The translations under genes were made by a program, and so were the position numbers. A DNA stretch of 64,000 bases from Bacillota bacterium (GTDB lineage: Bacteria > Bacillota > Clostridia > Lachnospirales > Lachnospiraceae), in assembly GCA_023458035.1 (NCBI GenBank), contig JAEXAX010000004.1, positions 1 through 64,000 on the forward strand, written 5' to 3'. Of the stretch, positions 1 through 8,322 are shown piece after piece (positions within the stretch are counted from its first letter, which is position 1; the number at the start of each line of letters is the position of its first letter). The notes under the pieces were generated by a model that was not told the origin of the DNA, made no database searches, and saw nothing but the letters and a program-made list of their open reading frames with translations.

Positions 1-8
1 AAAAAGTA

Positions 9-115
9 CCGCCTTATAAGGCGGCCGAGTAACACGCTTGTGACACCGCCCTTCGGGGCGAGGCAGTAATTGCCCCTTATGAGGGGCGGAGATAAACCAC
101 CAGCTGAGCTGGTGG
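9..115. repeat. Cluster of four hairpins, possible IS200/IS605-like end
   Basis: Four perfect or near-perfect hairpins lie head to tail. They are a 16-base palindrome at 9-24, CGCCC-TTCG-GGGCG at 47-60, GCCCCT/AGGGGC at 72-87, and CCACCAGC/GCTGGTGG at 97-115. The cluster ends just before a surface-protein gene that has lost its 5' part. Subterminal hairpins are typical of IS200/IS605-family ends, so this may be the end of such an element lying left of the window. No transposase is visible here, so that origin is inference. Other palindromic repeat families would also fit. Confidence 0.5.
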
Positions 116-118
116 ATA

Positions 119-3061
119 GTGACTTTGACTGATGTTAAGGCTGAAAACAAACGAATTTTAACCAACGTTTGCGGTGAGAAGAAATGGGAAAGCGACGAAG
201 GCTACAATGTCAGACCGGCGTCGGTTGAAATTCAATTATTAGCCGATGGAGTTGAGGTACCGGGCAAGAAAATAGAAGTTAAGCCGGATGCCGGTGGAAA
301 TTGGAAATACGAATTCAAGGATTTACCAAAATTCAGAACCGATGGGCGAGATAAAGACGGAAAAGACATACCAATCGTTTACAGCGTAAAAGAGGTGGTG
401 GTTCCTGAGGGGTATACCTCAATCGTTGAAGGAATGAATGTCAAAAACGTTTATACTCCAAAGGAATACGAATTTAAGTTTAAGAAAACCGATGTCGCGG
501 GAGCGGAATTACCGGGAGCGACCATCGTGGTGACCTCTGTTGACGGACGACCACTGATCCATGATAATGGCAACAAAGTGGAATCAATAGAATGGGTATC
601 GGATGGTACAGCCAGGGAATTGAAGCTGGAACCGGGCAAATATAAGTTTGAAGAAAAAGCAGCGCCGGAAGGGTATGTTTTAGCAACAACCATCAACTTT
701 ACCTTGAATCCGGACGGCAGTGTTACCGGAACCGATGTAAAGGTAGAGGGCTCAGCCAATATCGTGACCATGGTGGATGACTATAAATACCATCCAATCA
801 CGGTGAGCAAGGTGGATCTGGGCGGAACTGAATTACCCGGAGCCAAAATTGTGGTTAAAAGTGCCGACGGCTCCAAGCTGATTCAAGATGAGCAAAACAA
901 TGCTGTGAGTGAAGTGACTTGGACATCAACGGATACAGCCAAGGAATTAAAATTAAGAGCCGGCAAGTATGTATTCCATGAAGAAGCGGCACCAAACGGA
1001 TATTTAACGGTAACCGACATAGAGTTTGAAGTGGATAAAGACGGAAAGGTGACGGTGACCAAGGTAGCCGAAGACGATATCGTGAAGTCTGAAGGCGGCA
1101 AGCTTACGATCACTGATCGCAAAGTGCCGGAGGTGAAGACGGAAGCGAAGGTTAATGGCCAAAAGGAAGACGCACCGACAGACAAGGTGGTGCTGACTGA
1201 TGTGGTTAAGTATAAAAACCTGATCGTCGGAAAGACATATGAAGCTAAGCTGGTGTGGATGGATAAAGAAACCAACCAACCGTTCTTAGTGGAAGGCCAG
1301 CAGGTTACCGCTTCTAAGACCTTTGTCGCAGATCAGGCAGAAGGCGAAGTAGAACTAAGCGTTACCGTCGATGCAAAATACTTTGTGAAGGATGTAAGGC
1401 TGGTTGCGTTTGAGGAAGTGTATAAGGATAACGTGCTGGTAGCAGCCCACAAAGAGATTGACGATGCGGATCAAACGGTGAAGGTGAACCAACCGAAACC
1501 GGATTTAAAAACAACAGCGCATGTCAATGGCGAGAAAGAAGCGCCGGCCAAGGATCAATTGACCCTGACGGATACGGTTTACTATAAAAATGTAGTAGCC
1601 GGAAAAGAATACACAGTGAAGCTGGTGTGGATGGATAAGGCCAGCGGCCGGCCGTTCTTAATTGAAGGACAGGAAATTACGGCTGAAAAGACATTCACAG
1701 CCAAAAGCAGCGAAGGGGAAATTGAACTCAGTACAGTGGTGGATGCGAAACATTTCACGACCGAAACGACCTTAGTCGCATTTGAAAAGCTGCTTGAGAA
1801 CGGCGCAGAGGTCGGAGCTCATGAAGAGATCGATGATGTGGATCAAACCGTTATCATCAAAGAAAACTTCAATCCGCTGACGATCAGCAAGACTGACCTG
1901 GGCGGAACGGAGTTGCCGGGTGCAAGGATCACGATCAAGAGTGCGGACGGCAGTGAGTTGATTTCAGATAATGGCCAGAAGGTAAGCAGTCTGACCTTTG
2001 AATCAAGCGATACAGCGAAGGAATTAAAGGTATTACCGGGCAAGTATGTATTCCATGAAGAAGCGGCACCAAACGGATATTTAACGGTAACCGACATAGA
2101 GTTTGAAGTCGATAAAGACGGAAAGGTGACGGTGACCAAGGTAGCCGAAGATGATATCGTGAAGTCTGAAGGCGGCAAGCTTACGATCACCGATCGCAAA
2201 GTACCGGAGGTGAAGACGGAAGCGAAGGTCAATGGCCAAAAGGAAGACGCACCGACAGACAAGGTGGTGCTGACCGATGTGGTTAAGTATAAAAATCTGA
2301 TCGTCGGAAAGACATATGTCGCTAAGCTGGTGTGGATGGATCAAGAAACCAACCAACCGTTCTTAGTGGAAGGTCAACCGATCACCGCAGAAAAAACATT
2401 CACCGCATCAACCGAAGATGGCGAAGTAGAACTAAGCGTTACCGTTGATGCAAAATACTTTGTGAAGGATGTAAAGCTGGTTGCGTTTGAGGAAGTGTAT
2501 AAGGATAACGTACTGGTAGCAGCCCATAAAGAGATTGACGATGAAAATCAAACAGTCATTGTGCGTCAACCGAAACCCGGCTTAAAGACGGAAGCGAAAG
2601 TGAACGGGAAGAAGGAAGCGATACTGAAAGGTACGGTAACCTTAACCGATCGAGTTGATTACACTAATTTAGTGGTAGGAAAAGAATACACAGTGAAGTT
2701 AGTGTGGATGGATAAGGCCACCGGCAAAGAAGTGATGGTCGATGGAAAAGCGCTGAGCGCAGAAAAGACGTTTATAGCCAAGAGCAGTGAAGGACAAATT
2801 GAACTCAGTGTAGCAGTGGAAGCGAAACACTTGAAGCAAGGGAAGCTGGTGGCATTTGAAACCCTATATGAACAAGGCAAAGAGATCGGCGCCCACAAGG
2901 ATATCAATGACATCAGTCAGACGGTGTTAGTGAAGAAGCCGTCATTGCCAAAGACAGGGGATGCCTCTAATACGGGATTCTTTGCAGGCTTGTTAGCGTT
3001 ATCCTGTTCTGTTCTGACGATTTTGGGATTAAAACGCAGAAGAGAAAACCCGGCTGAATAG
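119..3061 (+). CDS. N-terminally truncated LPXTG surface adhesin with Cna-B/SpaA and T-Q ester (VaFE) repeats
   Basis: This is a 980-residue remnant of a sortase-anchored adhesin or pilin-like protein. Order of parts: a Cna-B-type domain already under way at residue 1, SpaA-like domains at about 115-221, 222-336 and 582-694, and T-Q ester (VaFE) domains at about 337-457, 460-581, 697-819 and 820-937. Each T-Q domain carries a VAFE motif and a D-x-x-Q-T-V-type end. LPKTG is at 943-947, followed by a hydrophobic segment and a KRRR tail. There is no signal peptide and no convincing ribosome binding site. The only start is a GTG four bases after a hairpin, and the frame is closed by a stop at 80-82. 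As it stands it probably cannot be exported, so it is best read as a 5'-deleted gene or silent cassette. The family assignment is firm; the truncation is inferred from the missing leader. Confidence 0.85.
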   Translation: MTLTDVKAENKRILTNVCGEKKWESDEGYNVRPASVEIQLLADGVEVPGKKIEVKPDAGGNWKYEFKDLPKFRTDGRDKDGKDIPIVYSVKEVVVPEGYTSIVEGMNVKNVYTPKEYEFKFKKTDVAGAELPGATIVVTSVDGRPLIHDNGNKVESIEWVSDGTARELKLEPGKYKFEEKAAPEGYVLATTINFTLNPDGSVTGTDVKVEGSANIVTMVDDYKYHPITVSKVDLGGTELPGAKIVVKSADGSKLIQDEQNNAVSEVTWTSTDTAKELKLRAGKYVFHEEAAPNGYLTVTDIEFEVDKDGKVTVTKVAEDDIVKSEGGKLTITDRKVPEVKTEAKVNGQKEDAPTDKVVLTDVVKYKNLIVGKTYEAKLVWMDKETNQPFLVEGQQVTASKTFVADQAEGEVELSVTVDAKYFVKDVRLVAFEEVYKDNVLVAAHKEIDDADQTVKVNQPKPDLKTTAHVNGEKEAPAKDQLTLTDTVYYKNVVAGKEYTVKLVWMDKASGRPFLIEGQEITAEKTFTAKSSEGEIELSTVVDAKHFTTETTLVAFEKLLENGAEVGAHEEIDDVDQTVIIKENFNPLTISKTDLGGTELPGARITIKSADGSELISDNGQKVSSLTFESSDTAKELKVLPGKYVFHEEAAPNGYLTVTDIEFEVDKDGKVTVTKVAEDDIVKSEGGKLTITDRKVPEVKTEAKVNGQKEDAPTDKVVLTDVVKYKNLIVGKTYVAKLVWMDQETNQPFLVEGQPITAEKTFTASTEDGEVELSVTVDAKYFVKDVKLVAFEEVYKDNVLVAAHKEIDDENQTVIVRQPKPGLKTEAKVNGKKEAILKGTVTLTDRVDYTNLVVGKEYTVKLVWMDKATGKEVMVDGKALSAEKTFIAKSSEGQIELSVAVEAKHLKQGKLVAFETLYEQGKEIGAHKDINDISQTVLVKKPSLPKTGDASNTGFFAGLLALSCSVLTILGLKRRRENPAE
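962..1300 (+). repeat. Internal direct repeat of the adhesin, copy 1
   Basis: About 340 bases, from the end of a SpaA-like domain into the first half of a T-Q ester domain, recur 1077 bases downstream in the same frame. The copies differ by scattered, mostly silent changes, which points to recent duplication or gene conversion within the gene. Confidence 0.85.
2039..2377 (+). repeat. Internal direct repeat of the adhesin, copy 2
   Basis: This is the second copy of the 962-1300 repeat. Recombination between the copies would remove or add exactly 359 codons and keep the frame and the LPXTG anchor. Confidence 0.85.
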
Positions 3062-3158
3062 TCGATTTGGAATATTCTATTACATACAATAGAATAAAGT
3101 CATATATGAAGTAAATCCAAATCAGACAAAATTGTTGCAGCAAAAACACTGAGAGTAT

Positions 3159-3199
3159 GAAAGGCATATGTGCAGGGATGACCTGTCCATATGCCTTTT
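3159..3199 (+). terminator. Hairpin after the adhesin gene, possible terminator
   Basis: AAAGGCATATG at 3160-3170 pairs with CATATGCCTTT at 3188-3198, and further pairing is possible inside the loop. Only a short T run follows, so termination would be weak. The rest of 3062-3274 shows no gene. Confidence 0.45.
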
Positions 3200-3274
3200 G
3201 CATGTAAAAGCACTCGATCAGGGATAGTATGGTCTTTTTGGCGAAGACAGGTACAATTTTAAGTTTTTTTCGTC

Positions 3275-3315
3275 TTGAAATCACACAACTGTTATAGTAT
3301 AACTGAATACAGTTG
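3275..3315 (+). promoter_or_regulatory. Promoter and inverted-repeat operator of the GntR remnant
   Basis: TTGAAA (3275-3280) and TATAAC (3298-3303) are 17 bases apart. CAACTGT (3286-3292) and ACAGTTG (3309-3315) form an inverted repeat that brackets the -10 box. This fits an autoregulated YtrA-type GntR repressor, whose broken gene begins at 3343. Confidence 0.55.
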
Positions 3316-3342
3316 AAACGGATTGAACAGTGCAGGGGGGAT

Positions 3343-3643
3343 ATGAATATACAGATTAATAATTCCGAGGAGCGGCCGATCTATGTGCAGATCAAAGAGC
3401 AGATTAAAGCACAGATTATGGCGGGGGAGTTGCAGGCTGAACAGCAGTTGCCATCCATTCGATATTTGGCGAAGGAGCTGCGGATCAGTATGCTGACGGC
3501 AAACAGGCGCTGATCCGGGAGGAATACTTAAAGCGTATTGAAAACATCTACAGGAACTGAGTTCTCTGGCTGTACTGGCCGGATTAGCGGATGAAGAGTT
3601 GATGCAGATGCTGAAATTTATTCAGGAAGGAAAATTTGAGTGA
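3343..3643 (+). pseudogene. GntR/YtrA-family transcriptional regulator, broken
   Basis: The N-terminal winged-helix half is recognisable (PIYVQIKEQIK, then LPSIRYLAKELRIS). It starts at an ATG nine bases after a GGGGGG run. The frame stops at 3513. Downstream, other frames encode what look like the C-terminal pieces, LIREEYLKRIE and LADEELMQMLKFIQEG, ending at 3643. The middle, effector-side part is missing or shifted. Such regulators normally control an ABC transporter, and only a trace of one follows here. Confidence 0.75.
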
Positions 3644-3707
3644 GTATGCCATAGAACTAAAACAGATCAGTGATAGCACTCCACATGCTTGGAGTTCACA
3701 AGCATGA
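3636..3707 (+). pseudogene. Possible 5' remnant of an ABC-transporter ATPase gene
   Basis: A TTG start overlapping the end of the regulator remnant gives a peptide beginning SEYAIELKQIS, the usual opening of an ABC ATPase. The similarity then ends and the frame closes at 3705-3707. This suggests that a YtrA-YtrB type operon lost its transporter by deletion. The identification rests on about eleven residues and is tentative. The stretch 3708-3770 shows nothing else. Confidence 0.3.
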
Positions 3708-3770
3708 TGTTTACGAAAGCAGAGCGAGAAAAAACAGCTCCGATGCGGAATGATTGGATGGTGATACATA

Positions 3771-4384
3771 ATGGCTGAAAACAAGAATACAAAATTGCAG
3801 ATCCGAAACAGCACGGTGGATTTTCTTGTATTTACAAAGGATGCCCATGAGGATGGTATTGAAGTTCGAGTTCAGGATCACGATATATGGCTGACACAAA
3901 AAGCGATTGGACAGCTTTTCGATGTAGACAGAAGCGTTATCACAAAACATTTGAAAAATATCTATGAAAGTGGCGAATTGTCCGAGGAATAAACTTGTGC
4001 AAATTTTGCACAAGTTGCGGATAACGGAAAAACCTATCAATATAAGTTTTATTTGCTAGCGGCCATAATTGCCGTTGGCTACCGTGTCAACTCCGGCAGG
4101 GCAGCACAATTCAGGCAATGGGCAACAAAAGTGCTGGATATCTTTGCGAAACAAGGGTATGTTTTAGATAAGAGCAGATTGATTAACGGTTAAATTTTCG
4201 ATGAGGCTTATTTTGAACACTTAATTTCTGAAATACAAGAGATTCGAGCCAGTGAGCGCCGTTTCTATCAAAAGATTACAGACATCTATGGTACTGCTGT
4301 CGATTATTCCTTTGATAGCCAAATCACGAAAGATTTCTTTGCGGCAGTACAGAATAAGATGCACTATGCCGTTCATGGAGTAAT
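3771..4384 (+). pseudogene. RhuM-family (virulence RhuM/BRO-like) protein with two in-frame stops
   Basis: The first 73 residues match the RhuM family start: FLVFTKDAHEDGIEVRV, WLTQKAIGQLFDVDRSVI, LKNIYESGEL. A TAA at 3990-3992 interrupts it. The same frame continues with clear family sequence (AKFAQVADNGKTYQYKFY, GYRVNSGRAAQFRQWATKVL). A second TAA lies near 4192, then come EIRASERRFYQKITDIY and FFAAVQNKMHYAVHG. After about 4384 the family sequence ends abruptly. No frame change is needed to read through, so these are nonsense mutations in an otherwise recognisable gene. RhuM proteins are of unknown function and are common on mobile DNA. Confidence 0.8.
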
Positions 4385-4411
4385 AGATGGAGGAAAGATT
4401 TATGAAAAAGG

Positions 4412-4673
4412 AATGTTAATGATATTAGTTTCTTGATGGTTTTTACAGAGCGATTTGACCTGGCTTTGGCACAGAAACAGGTAAAAACCTATCTGTCCGG
4501 CATACTCAGGCCGGAGGATGCCGGAGCTTTTCTTCTGGCGGACTTTCGCAGATGGGAAGTATCAACCGGACTTGCTTTTTGAGGACGCCTACATTTTATC
4601 GCGGATAAAGCAGAAAGTTGTCAACGATTACATGACAGTAACTAAATGTTACCGCATATTTTGGGGGTATTGA
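4412..4673 (+). pseudogene. Unrecognised coding remnant in two frames
   Basis: One frame from 4412 reads FTERFDLALAQKQVKTYL and stops at 4580-4582. A second frame from 4548 carries on with GKYQPDLLFEDAYILSRIKQ and ends near 4673. Together they look like one gene broken by a frameshift. A toxin-antitoxin or abortive-infection protein is possible but I do not recognise it securely. No other gene is seen between 4385 and 4739. Confidence 0.35.
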
Positions 4674-4698
4674 TTTTCCTGTTAGAATTTGTTATGAC
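4670..4698 (+). promoter_or_regulatory. Possible promoter of the ABC exporter
   Basis: TTGATT (4670-4675) and TATGAC (4693-4698) are separated by 17 bases, about 40 bases before the start codon. A strong AAGGAGGA ribosome binding site follows. Confidence 0.4.
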
Positions 4699-4739
4699 AA
4701 TGTGAGCTAACTCTCTATGGCGTTCAAGGAGGATTCGTT

Positions 4740-6338
4740 ATGCAAAAAAAGGGGAAAGGACTTTTTGAATTACGTTTCAAAAACATTATTTTGGCAATAG
4801 GAATAGTCTGTTGCACGGCATTATCAGTCATTTCTTCGTATCTACTTGGTCGTTTTATTGATTTCCTTTCTGAAAGACCATATTTTGATCAGGACACATT
4901 GATTTATTTGATTACCCTTTTGTGTACACTTGTATTAACTGTTGTAGCAAGTGTTGTTCTTGCACAGTTTCTTCCGCTTAAGTTGCAGTTAAAAAAGAGT
5001 ATCGAATACTCACAAAATGTAATGAAAGGTCTGCTTAATATTTCGCAGAAGAATTATCTGCGAAATGAAAAAGGTTATTATATCAATCTTGTAACATCAT
5101 CAGCATTTACCTGTGGCGATGTATATGGTCAGGTGAATGTAGAACTTATCGGGAATGTATTATGCGTTATGCTTCTGATCATCATGGCGACAATTATTAG
5201 TCCTTTTTTTGGACTTGCATACTTGATCTATATTCCGCTTTTTGCGCTACTAACTCAAAAACCAAATAAAAAAATTGCAGCTTTTCAAAAAGAGGGACTT
5301 CCTACACAAGATGCTTTTTTAAGTGGTACGAAAAAAATAGTTGAAGATAAGCGTGCTATAAATGTTGCCAGAGCTGAAGAATACTATAAATCACTCTACG
5401 ACAAACGTAGTTTGAAGTATCTGTCTTTTGTCACAAAATATAAATGGTATTCTTTGTTATCTACAAATGCTCCGTCGCTTCTTTCGGCATTTTTAACTGC
5501 GGGAACCATAGGAATCGCAGCAAAACTCTTCTTTGAAGGAAGAGTAACTATAGGGACTGTAGTTCTTGTTTTTCAAATGTCGCAGTTATTGCAAGGACCG
5601 TTAAACAGGTGCTTCGAGATTATTATTTATCGCTCAATAAATGAAGTTCACATTGAACGCATAAAAGATTTTGACAAACAGCAACATGAACCCTCTGGAT
5701 TTGAGGATAAGTACAAAGAACAGGATGAATTGGCGAATATCTCTTCCGCAAAAATATTTGCAACTTCTAATAAGGAAAGACTTTTGTTTTCTATAGACAA
5801 ATTGGTTCTGCCGAAAAACAAACTAATTATCATTAAAGGAGGAAATGGTACAGGGAAATCTACATTAACAAATCTGCTAACAGGATTCGCGGATATTGAT
5901 GCTTTTGAAGGACAAATGGTAATAGATAAATCATTGACTAAGGCAGCTTACCTTAGTCATCCGATCCTATTTGCAGATGGTACTATTGAGGAAAATATGT
6001 TTGGTCAAAAAGTCGAGTCTGCGCTCTATGATGTTTTGGGGATTTCATTTCAAGATAAGATTATTAATGAGTCAGGGACTAACCTTAGCTATGGTGAGCA
6101 ACAAAAACTTGCATTGCTGAGAGTGTTATCATCTAATACAAATGTTATTGTATTAGACGAGCCATTTACGAACTTGGATCAGGAATGCATTGGTCGTCTT
6201 TCCGAATATATTGCAGAGTTGAAAAAACAGAAAAGTATAATATCAATTATGCATTCTTCGGAGTTTGATCAATTTGCGGATGTCATTCTGAAAATTGACA
6301 ATGGACAACTTGTATATATCGACAACATGACGACATAA
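4740..6338 (+). CDS. ABC exporter, fused membrane and ATPase domains
   Basis: This 532-residue half-transporter has an N-terminal membrane domain with about six hydrophobic segments in residues 1-300. The C-terminal ATPase has a Walker A GGNGTGKST at about 367-375, an LSYGEQQ signature at about 449, Walker B VIVLDEP at about 469-475, and the switch histidine in MHSSE near 505. It would export an unknown substrate as a dimer. Similar proteins handle peptides, bacteriocins or lipids, but nothing here names the cargo and no precursor peptide was found. The gene is intact, AT-rich and flanked by broken genes, which suggests recent acquisition. Confidence 0.85.
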   Translation: MQKKGKGLFELRFKNIILAIGIVCCTALSVISSYLLGRFIDFLSERPYFDQDTLIYLITLLCTLVLTVVASVVLAQFLPLKLQLKKSIEYSQNVMKGLLNISQKNYLRNEKGYYINLVTSSAFTCGDVYGQVNVELIGNVLCVMLLIIMATIISPFFGLAYLIYIPLFALLTQKPNKKIAAFQKEGLPTQDAFLSGTKKIVEDKRAINVARAEEYYKSLYDKRSLKYLSFVTKYKWYSLLSTNAPSLLSAFLTAGTIGIAAKLFFEGRVTIGTVVLVFQMSQLLQGPLNRCFEIIIYRSINEVHIERIKDFDKQQHEPSGFEDKYKEQDELANISSAKIFATSNKERLLFSIDKLVLPKNKLIIIKGGNGTGKSTLTNLLTGFADIDAFEGQMVIDKSLTKAAYLSHPILFADGTIEENMFGQKVESALYDVLGISFQDKIINESGTNLSYGEQQKLALLRVLSSNTNVIVLDEPFTNLDQECIGRLSEYIAELKKQKSIISIMHSSEFDQFADVILKIDNGQLVYIDNMTT

Positions 6339-6354
6339 ATCACTAAAGGACAAG

Positions 6355-6691
6355 ATGGCAGAAACAAAGAAAAAATCGAAGTTATCCATTGAAGAAAAAA
6401 ATTGCAAGACGAGAGGAAATGGCACAGAAGAATAGCAATGAACTGAAACTCTTAAAACGAAAATTAAGCGAGCAGAAACGAAAAGAGCGAGATAGGAGAA
6501 TTTTTGAAAAAGGAGCGGTATTTGAGAGCATAATCAAAGAGAGCATAGTCTTTAGTAAAGACGATTATTCTCAGCTTCTTATCTATGCCAAAAGCCTAAA
6601 CGGATTTATGCAAAAGGTATCGGAACTATCCAAAAAGTCAATGGAAAAATCGACGAGCGAAGAACCAAAAACGGAAGAAACGAAAAGCTGA
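6355..6691 (+). pseudogene. DUF3847/MobC-like mobilisation-associated protein, frameshifted
   Basis: An ATG at 6355 after AAAGGA opens MAETKKKSKLSIEEK, but the frame then fails. Shifting by one base in the A7 run at about 6394-6400 restores a basic, coiled-coil-like protein (IARREEMAQKN, KLSEQKRKERDRRIFEKGAVFES) to a stop at 6691. The KRKER-xRR-x-FEKGA pattern resembles small proteins beside relaxases in conjugative elements of gut Firmicutes. The family is inferred from pattern only. The one-base slip could be a real mutation or a sequencing error in the homopolymer. Confidence 0.5.
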
Positions 6692-6870
6692 TCCTTGCAA
6701 CGGTTTTGGACATCCTCAATGAGTTGACGGAAAAATTTGACAAAAAAATATTCTGTAGAGATAAGGCTAGATTCATATTATGATTTTTATACAATAAGAA
6801 ATATAGAATTATTTTAAAAAAAAGGGTATAGTGGCAGATGAGCCGACCCGGAGCGAGAATTAAATAGCGG

Positions 6871-6891
6871 GTGCTAAGCATCTTTTAGCAC
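6871..6891. repeat. Small hairpin next to the strong terminator
   Basis: GTGCTAA (6871-6877) and TTAGCAC (6885-6891) form a perfect 7-bp stem directly before the terminator at 6892. The AT-rich stretch 6692-6870 holds no recognisable gene, only a short open frame ending near 6780. Confidence 0.5.
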
Positions 6892-6933
6892 AAAAAACCG
6901 TATCAACGATGAACCATCGTGATACGGTTTTTT
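6892..6933. terminator. Strong bidirectional terminator
   Basis: AAAAAACCGTATC (6892-6904) pairs with GATACGGTTTTTT (6921-6933), with an inner ACGATG/CATCGT stem. A/T runs on both sides let it work in either direction. It sits at the end of the minus-strand ferredoxin gene and marks the edge of the AT-rich island. Confidence 0.85.
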
Positions 6934-6967
6934 CATACATACACATTACGGGAAATCCCGTCACCTA

Positions 6968-7138
6968 TTACTCAGCAGCGATCGCTTCTACAGGACATAC
7001 GCTTGCGCATGCGCCGCAGTCGATACATACGTCTGCATCAATGTTGTACTGTGTATCACCGGCGCTGATTGCGCTTACCGGACACTCGGATTCGCAGGTT
7101 CCGCAGCTGATACAAGAATCACTGATAACATGTGCCAT
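6968..7138 (-). CDS. 2[4Fe-4S] ferredoxin
   Basis: This is a 56-residue clostridial-type ferredoxin. It has two cluster-binding runs, CISCGTCESECP and CIDCGACASVCP, each a C-x2-C-x2-C-x3-C-P motif. It carries electrons at low potential in the cytoplasm. The start is the ATG placed after AAGGAGG (7145-7153); a longer in-frame start upstream would overlap that site. It lies 120 bases downstream of pflA with its own promoter, so it may supply electrons to the activase, though ferredoxins serve many partners. Confidence 0.95.
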   Translation of the reverse strand: MAHVISDSCISCGTCESECPVSAISAGDTQYNIDADVCIDCGACASVCPVEAIAAE

Positions 7139-7182
7139 AGTATAAACCTCCTTATACATAGTTTGGTCAATCTTACAAATCT

Positions 7183-7211
7183 ATTGTAGTATAAGAAGAG
7201 GACATTTTCAA
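7183..7211 (-). promoter_or_regulatory. Promoter of the ferredoxin gene
   Basis: On the minus strand, TTGAAA (7206-7211) and TACAAT (7183-7188) are 17 bases apart, upstream of the AAGGAGG site. It gives the ferredoxin transcription independent of the pfl operon. Confidence 0.65.
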
Positions 7212-7257
7212 CATGTTTTTTATCCTGTACAGTCCCGATATAGTTAGCATTGCACAA

Positions 7258-8022
7258 TTACCGGGCGATTACCGGATGCTCACGGCGGTAATCACGGATG
7301 CCGGAGAGGATATGTCCCTTGGCGATCAGGGCCTCCTGTTTGCTCAGATCAGGGATTCCTTCCAGTGGATAGGGAATGCCGATCGACTGGTACTTTACGG
7401 CGCCCAGGGTATGGTAGGGCAGAACGTCTAGCGCCTTGACGTTCCGTAATTTTCCGATAAAGTAACCCAACTGATAGAGGTCATCCGGATGGTTGGTCAA
7501 ACCGGGTACGACGACATGCCGGATCCAGACATCCTTGCTCAGATCATTCAGATGCTCGGCAAAGCGCAGGATGTTTTCATTTGACTGGCCGGTCACTTCC
7601 ATGTGGGCGATCGGATGGATGTGTTTAATATCCAGCATGATCAGATCGGTATAGGATAAAAGTTCATCAATGGCAGTCACGACTGCCGGCTTGTTCGGCC
7701 GATAGGTGATACCGGAGGTATCAAGACAGGTGTGAATATCCCGTTGTTTGGCCTCTTTGAACAATTCGGTCAAGAAGTCAAGCTGCAACATGGCTTCCCC
7801 GCCGGTAGCAGTTAAACCGCCCTCTCGATAGAAAGGACGGTTTTTCTCATACTGTGTCAAGATCTCTTCGACGGTCATCCTTCGGCCGCCCTTCAGCTTC
7901 CAGGTATCGGGATTATGACAATACTGGCAGCGCAGAGGGCAGCCCTGAAAGAAGACTACGAAACGGGTGCCGGGGCCGTCAACTGTTCCGAAAGATTCGA
8001 GAGAGTGAATATAGCCCTCCAT
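7258..8022 (-). CDS. pflA: Pyruvate formate-lyase activating enzyme (radical SAM)
   Basis: This 254-residue activase makes the glycyl radical on pyruvate formate-lyase using S-adenosylmethionine and a [4Fe-4S] cluster. The cluster motif is CPLRCQYC near residue 30, and the SAM-binding GGE stretch (TATGGEAMLQ) follows. HTCLDTSG, MLDIKHI and LPYHTLG agree with E. coli PflA. The ATG at 8020-8022 is chosen because AAGAGG ends five bases before it; an in-frame GTG at 8028 lies inside that site. It follows the glycyl-radical-domain gene by 14 bases, so all parts of the system are co-transcribed. Confidence 0.95.
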   Translation of the reverse strand: MEGYIHSLESFGTVDGPGTRFVVFFQGCPLRCQYCHNPDTWKLKGGRRMTVEEILTQYEKNRPFYREGGLTATGGEAMLQLDFLTELFKEAKQRDIHTCLDTSGITYRPNKPAVVTAIDELLSYTDLIMLDIKHIHPIAHMEVTGQSNENILRFAEHLNDLSKDVWIRHVVVPGLTNHPDDLYQLGYFIGKLRNVKALDVLPYHTLGAVKYQSIGIPYPLEGIPDLSKQEALIAKGHILSGIRDYRREHPVIAR

Positions 8023-8036
8023 GAACACCTCTTTTC

Positions 8037-8282
8037 TTACATGGATGTGTGGAATGTTCTGGCGATTACGTCGTCCTGCTGCTCACGGGTCAGTTTGTTG
8101 AAGTTTACGGCATATCCTGACACACGAATGGTCAGCTGCGGATATTTCTCCGGATGAGCCTGAGCATCCAGCAGAGTCTCACGGGAAAACACGTTAACAT
8201 TTAAGTGATAGCCGCCTTTTTCTACATAGCCGTCTAACATATTTACAAGATTATCGATTCTTCCTTCATTTACCTGTGACAT
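8037..8282 (-). CDS. Stand-alone glycyl-radical domain of pyruvate formate-lyase
   Basis: This 81-residue protein corresponds to the C-terminal end of a normal pyruvate formate-lyase: NLVNMLDGYV, then HLNVNVFSRETLLDA, HPEKYPQLTIRVSGYAV and QQDDVIARTF. The radical glycine is Gly56 in RVSGYAV. The start is an ATG after GAGGAGGAAG. The large chain encoded upstream lacks exactly this part, so the two products most likely assemble into one active enzyme. It resembles the spare domain GrcA/YfiD, but GrcA repairs a complete enzyme, whereas here no complete chain is visible. A full-length enzyme elsewhere in the genome cannot be excluded. Confidence 0.9.
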   Translation of the reverse strand: MSQVNEGRIDNLVNMLDGYVEKGGYHLNVNVFSRETLLDAQAHPEKYPQLTIRVSGYAVNFNKLTREQQDDVIARTFHTSM

Positions 8283-8322
8283 TTTTCTTCCTCCTCTATA
8301 AAAAACTGTTGTTTCTTTTATA

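Noticed and set aside
3771..4384. Recoding of stop codons in the RhuM gene
   Set aside because: The stops are TAA, with no recoding element, and neighbouring genes are also decayed, so nonsense mutation is the simpler reading.
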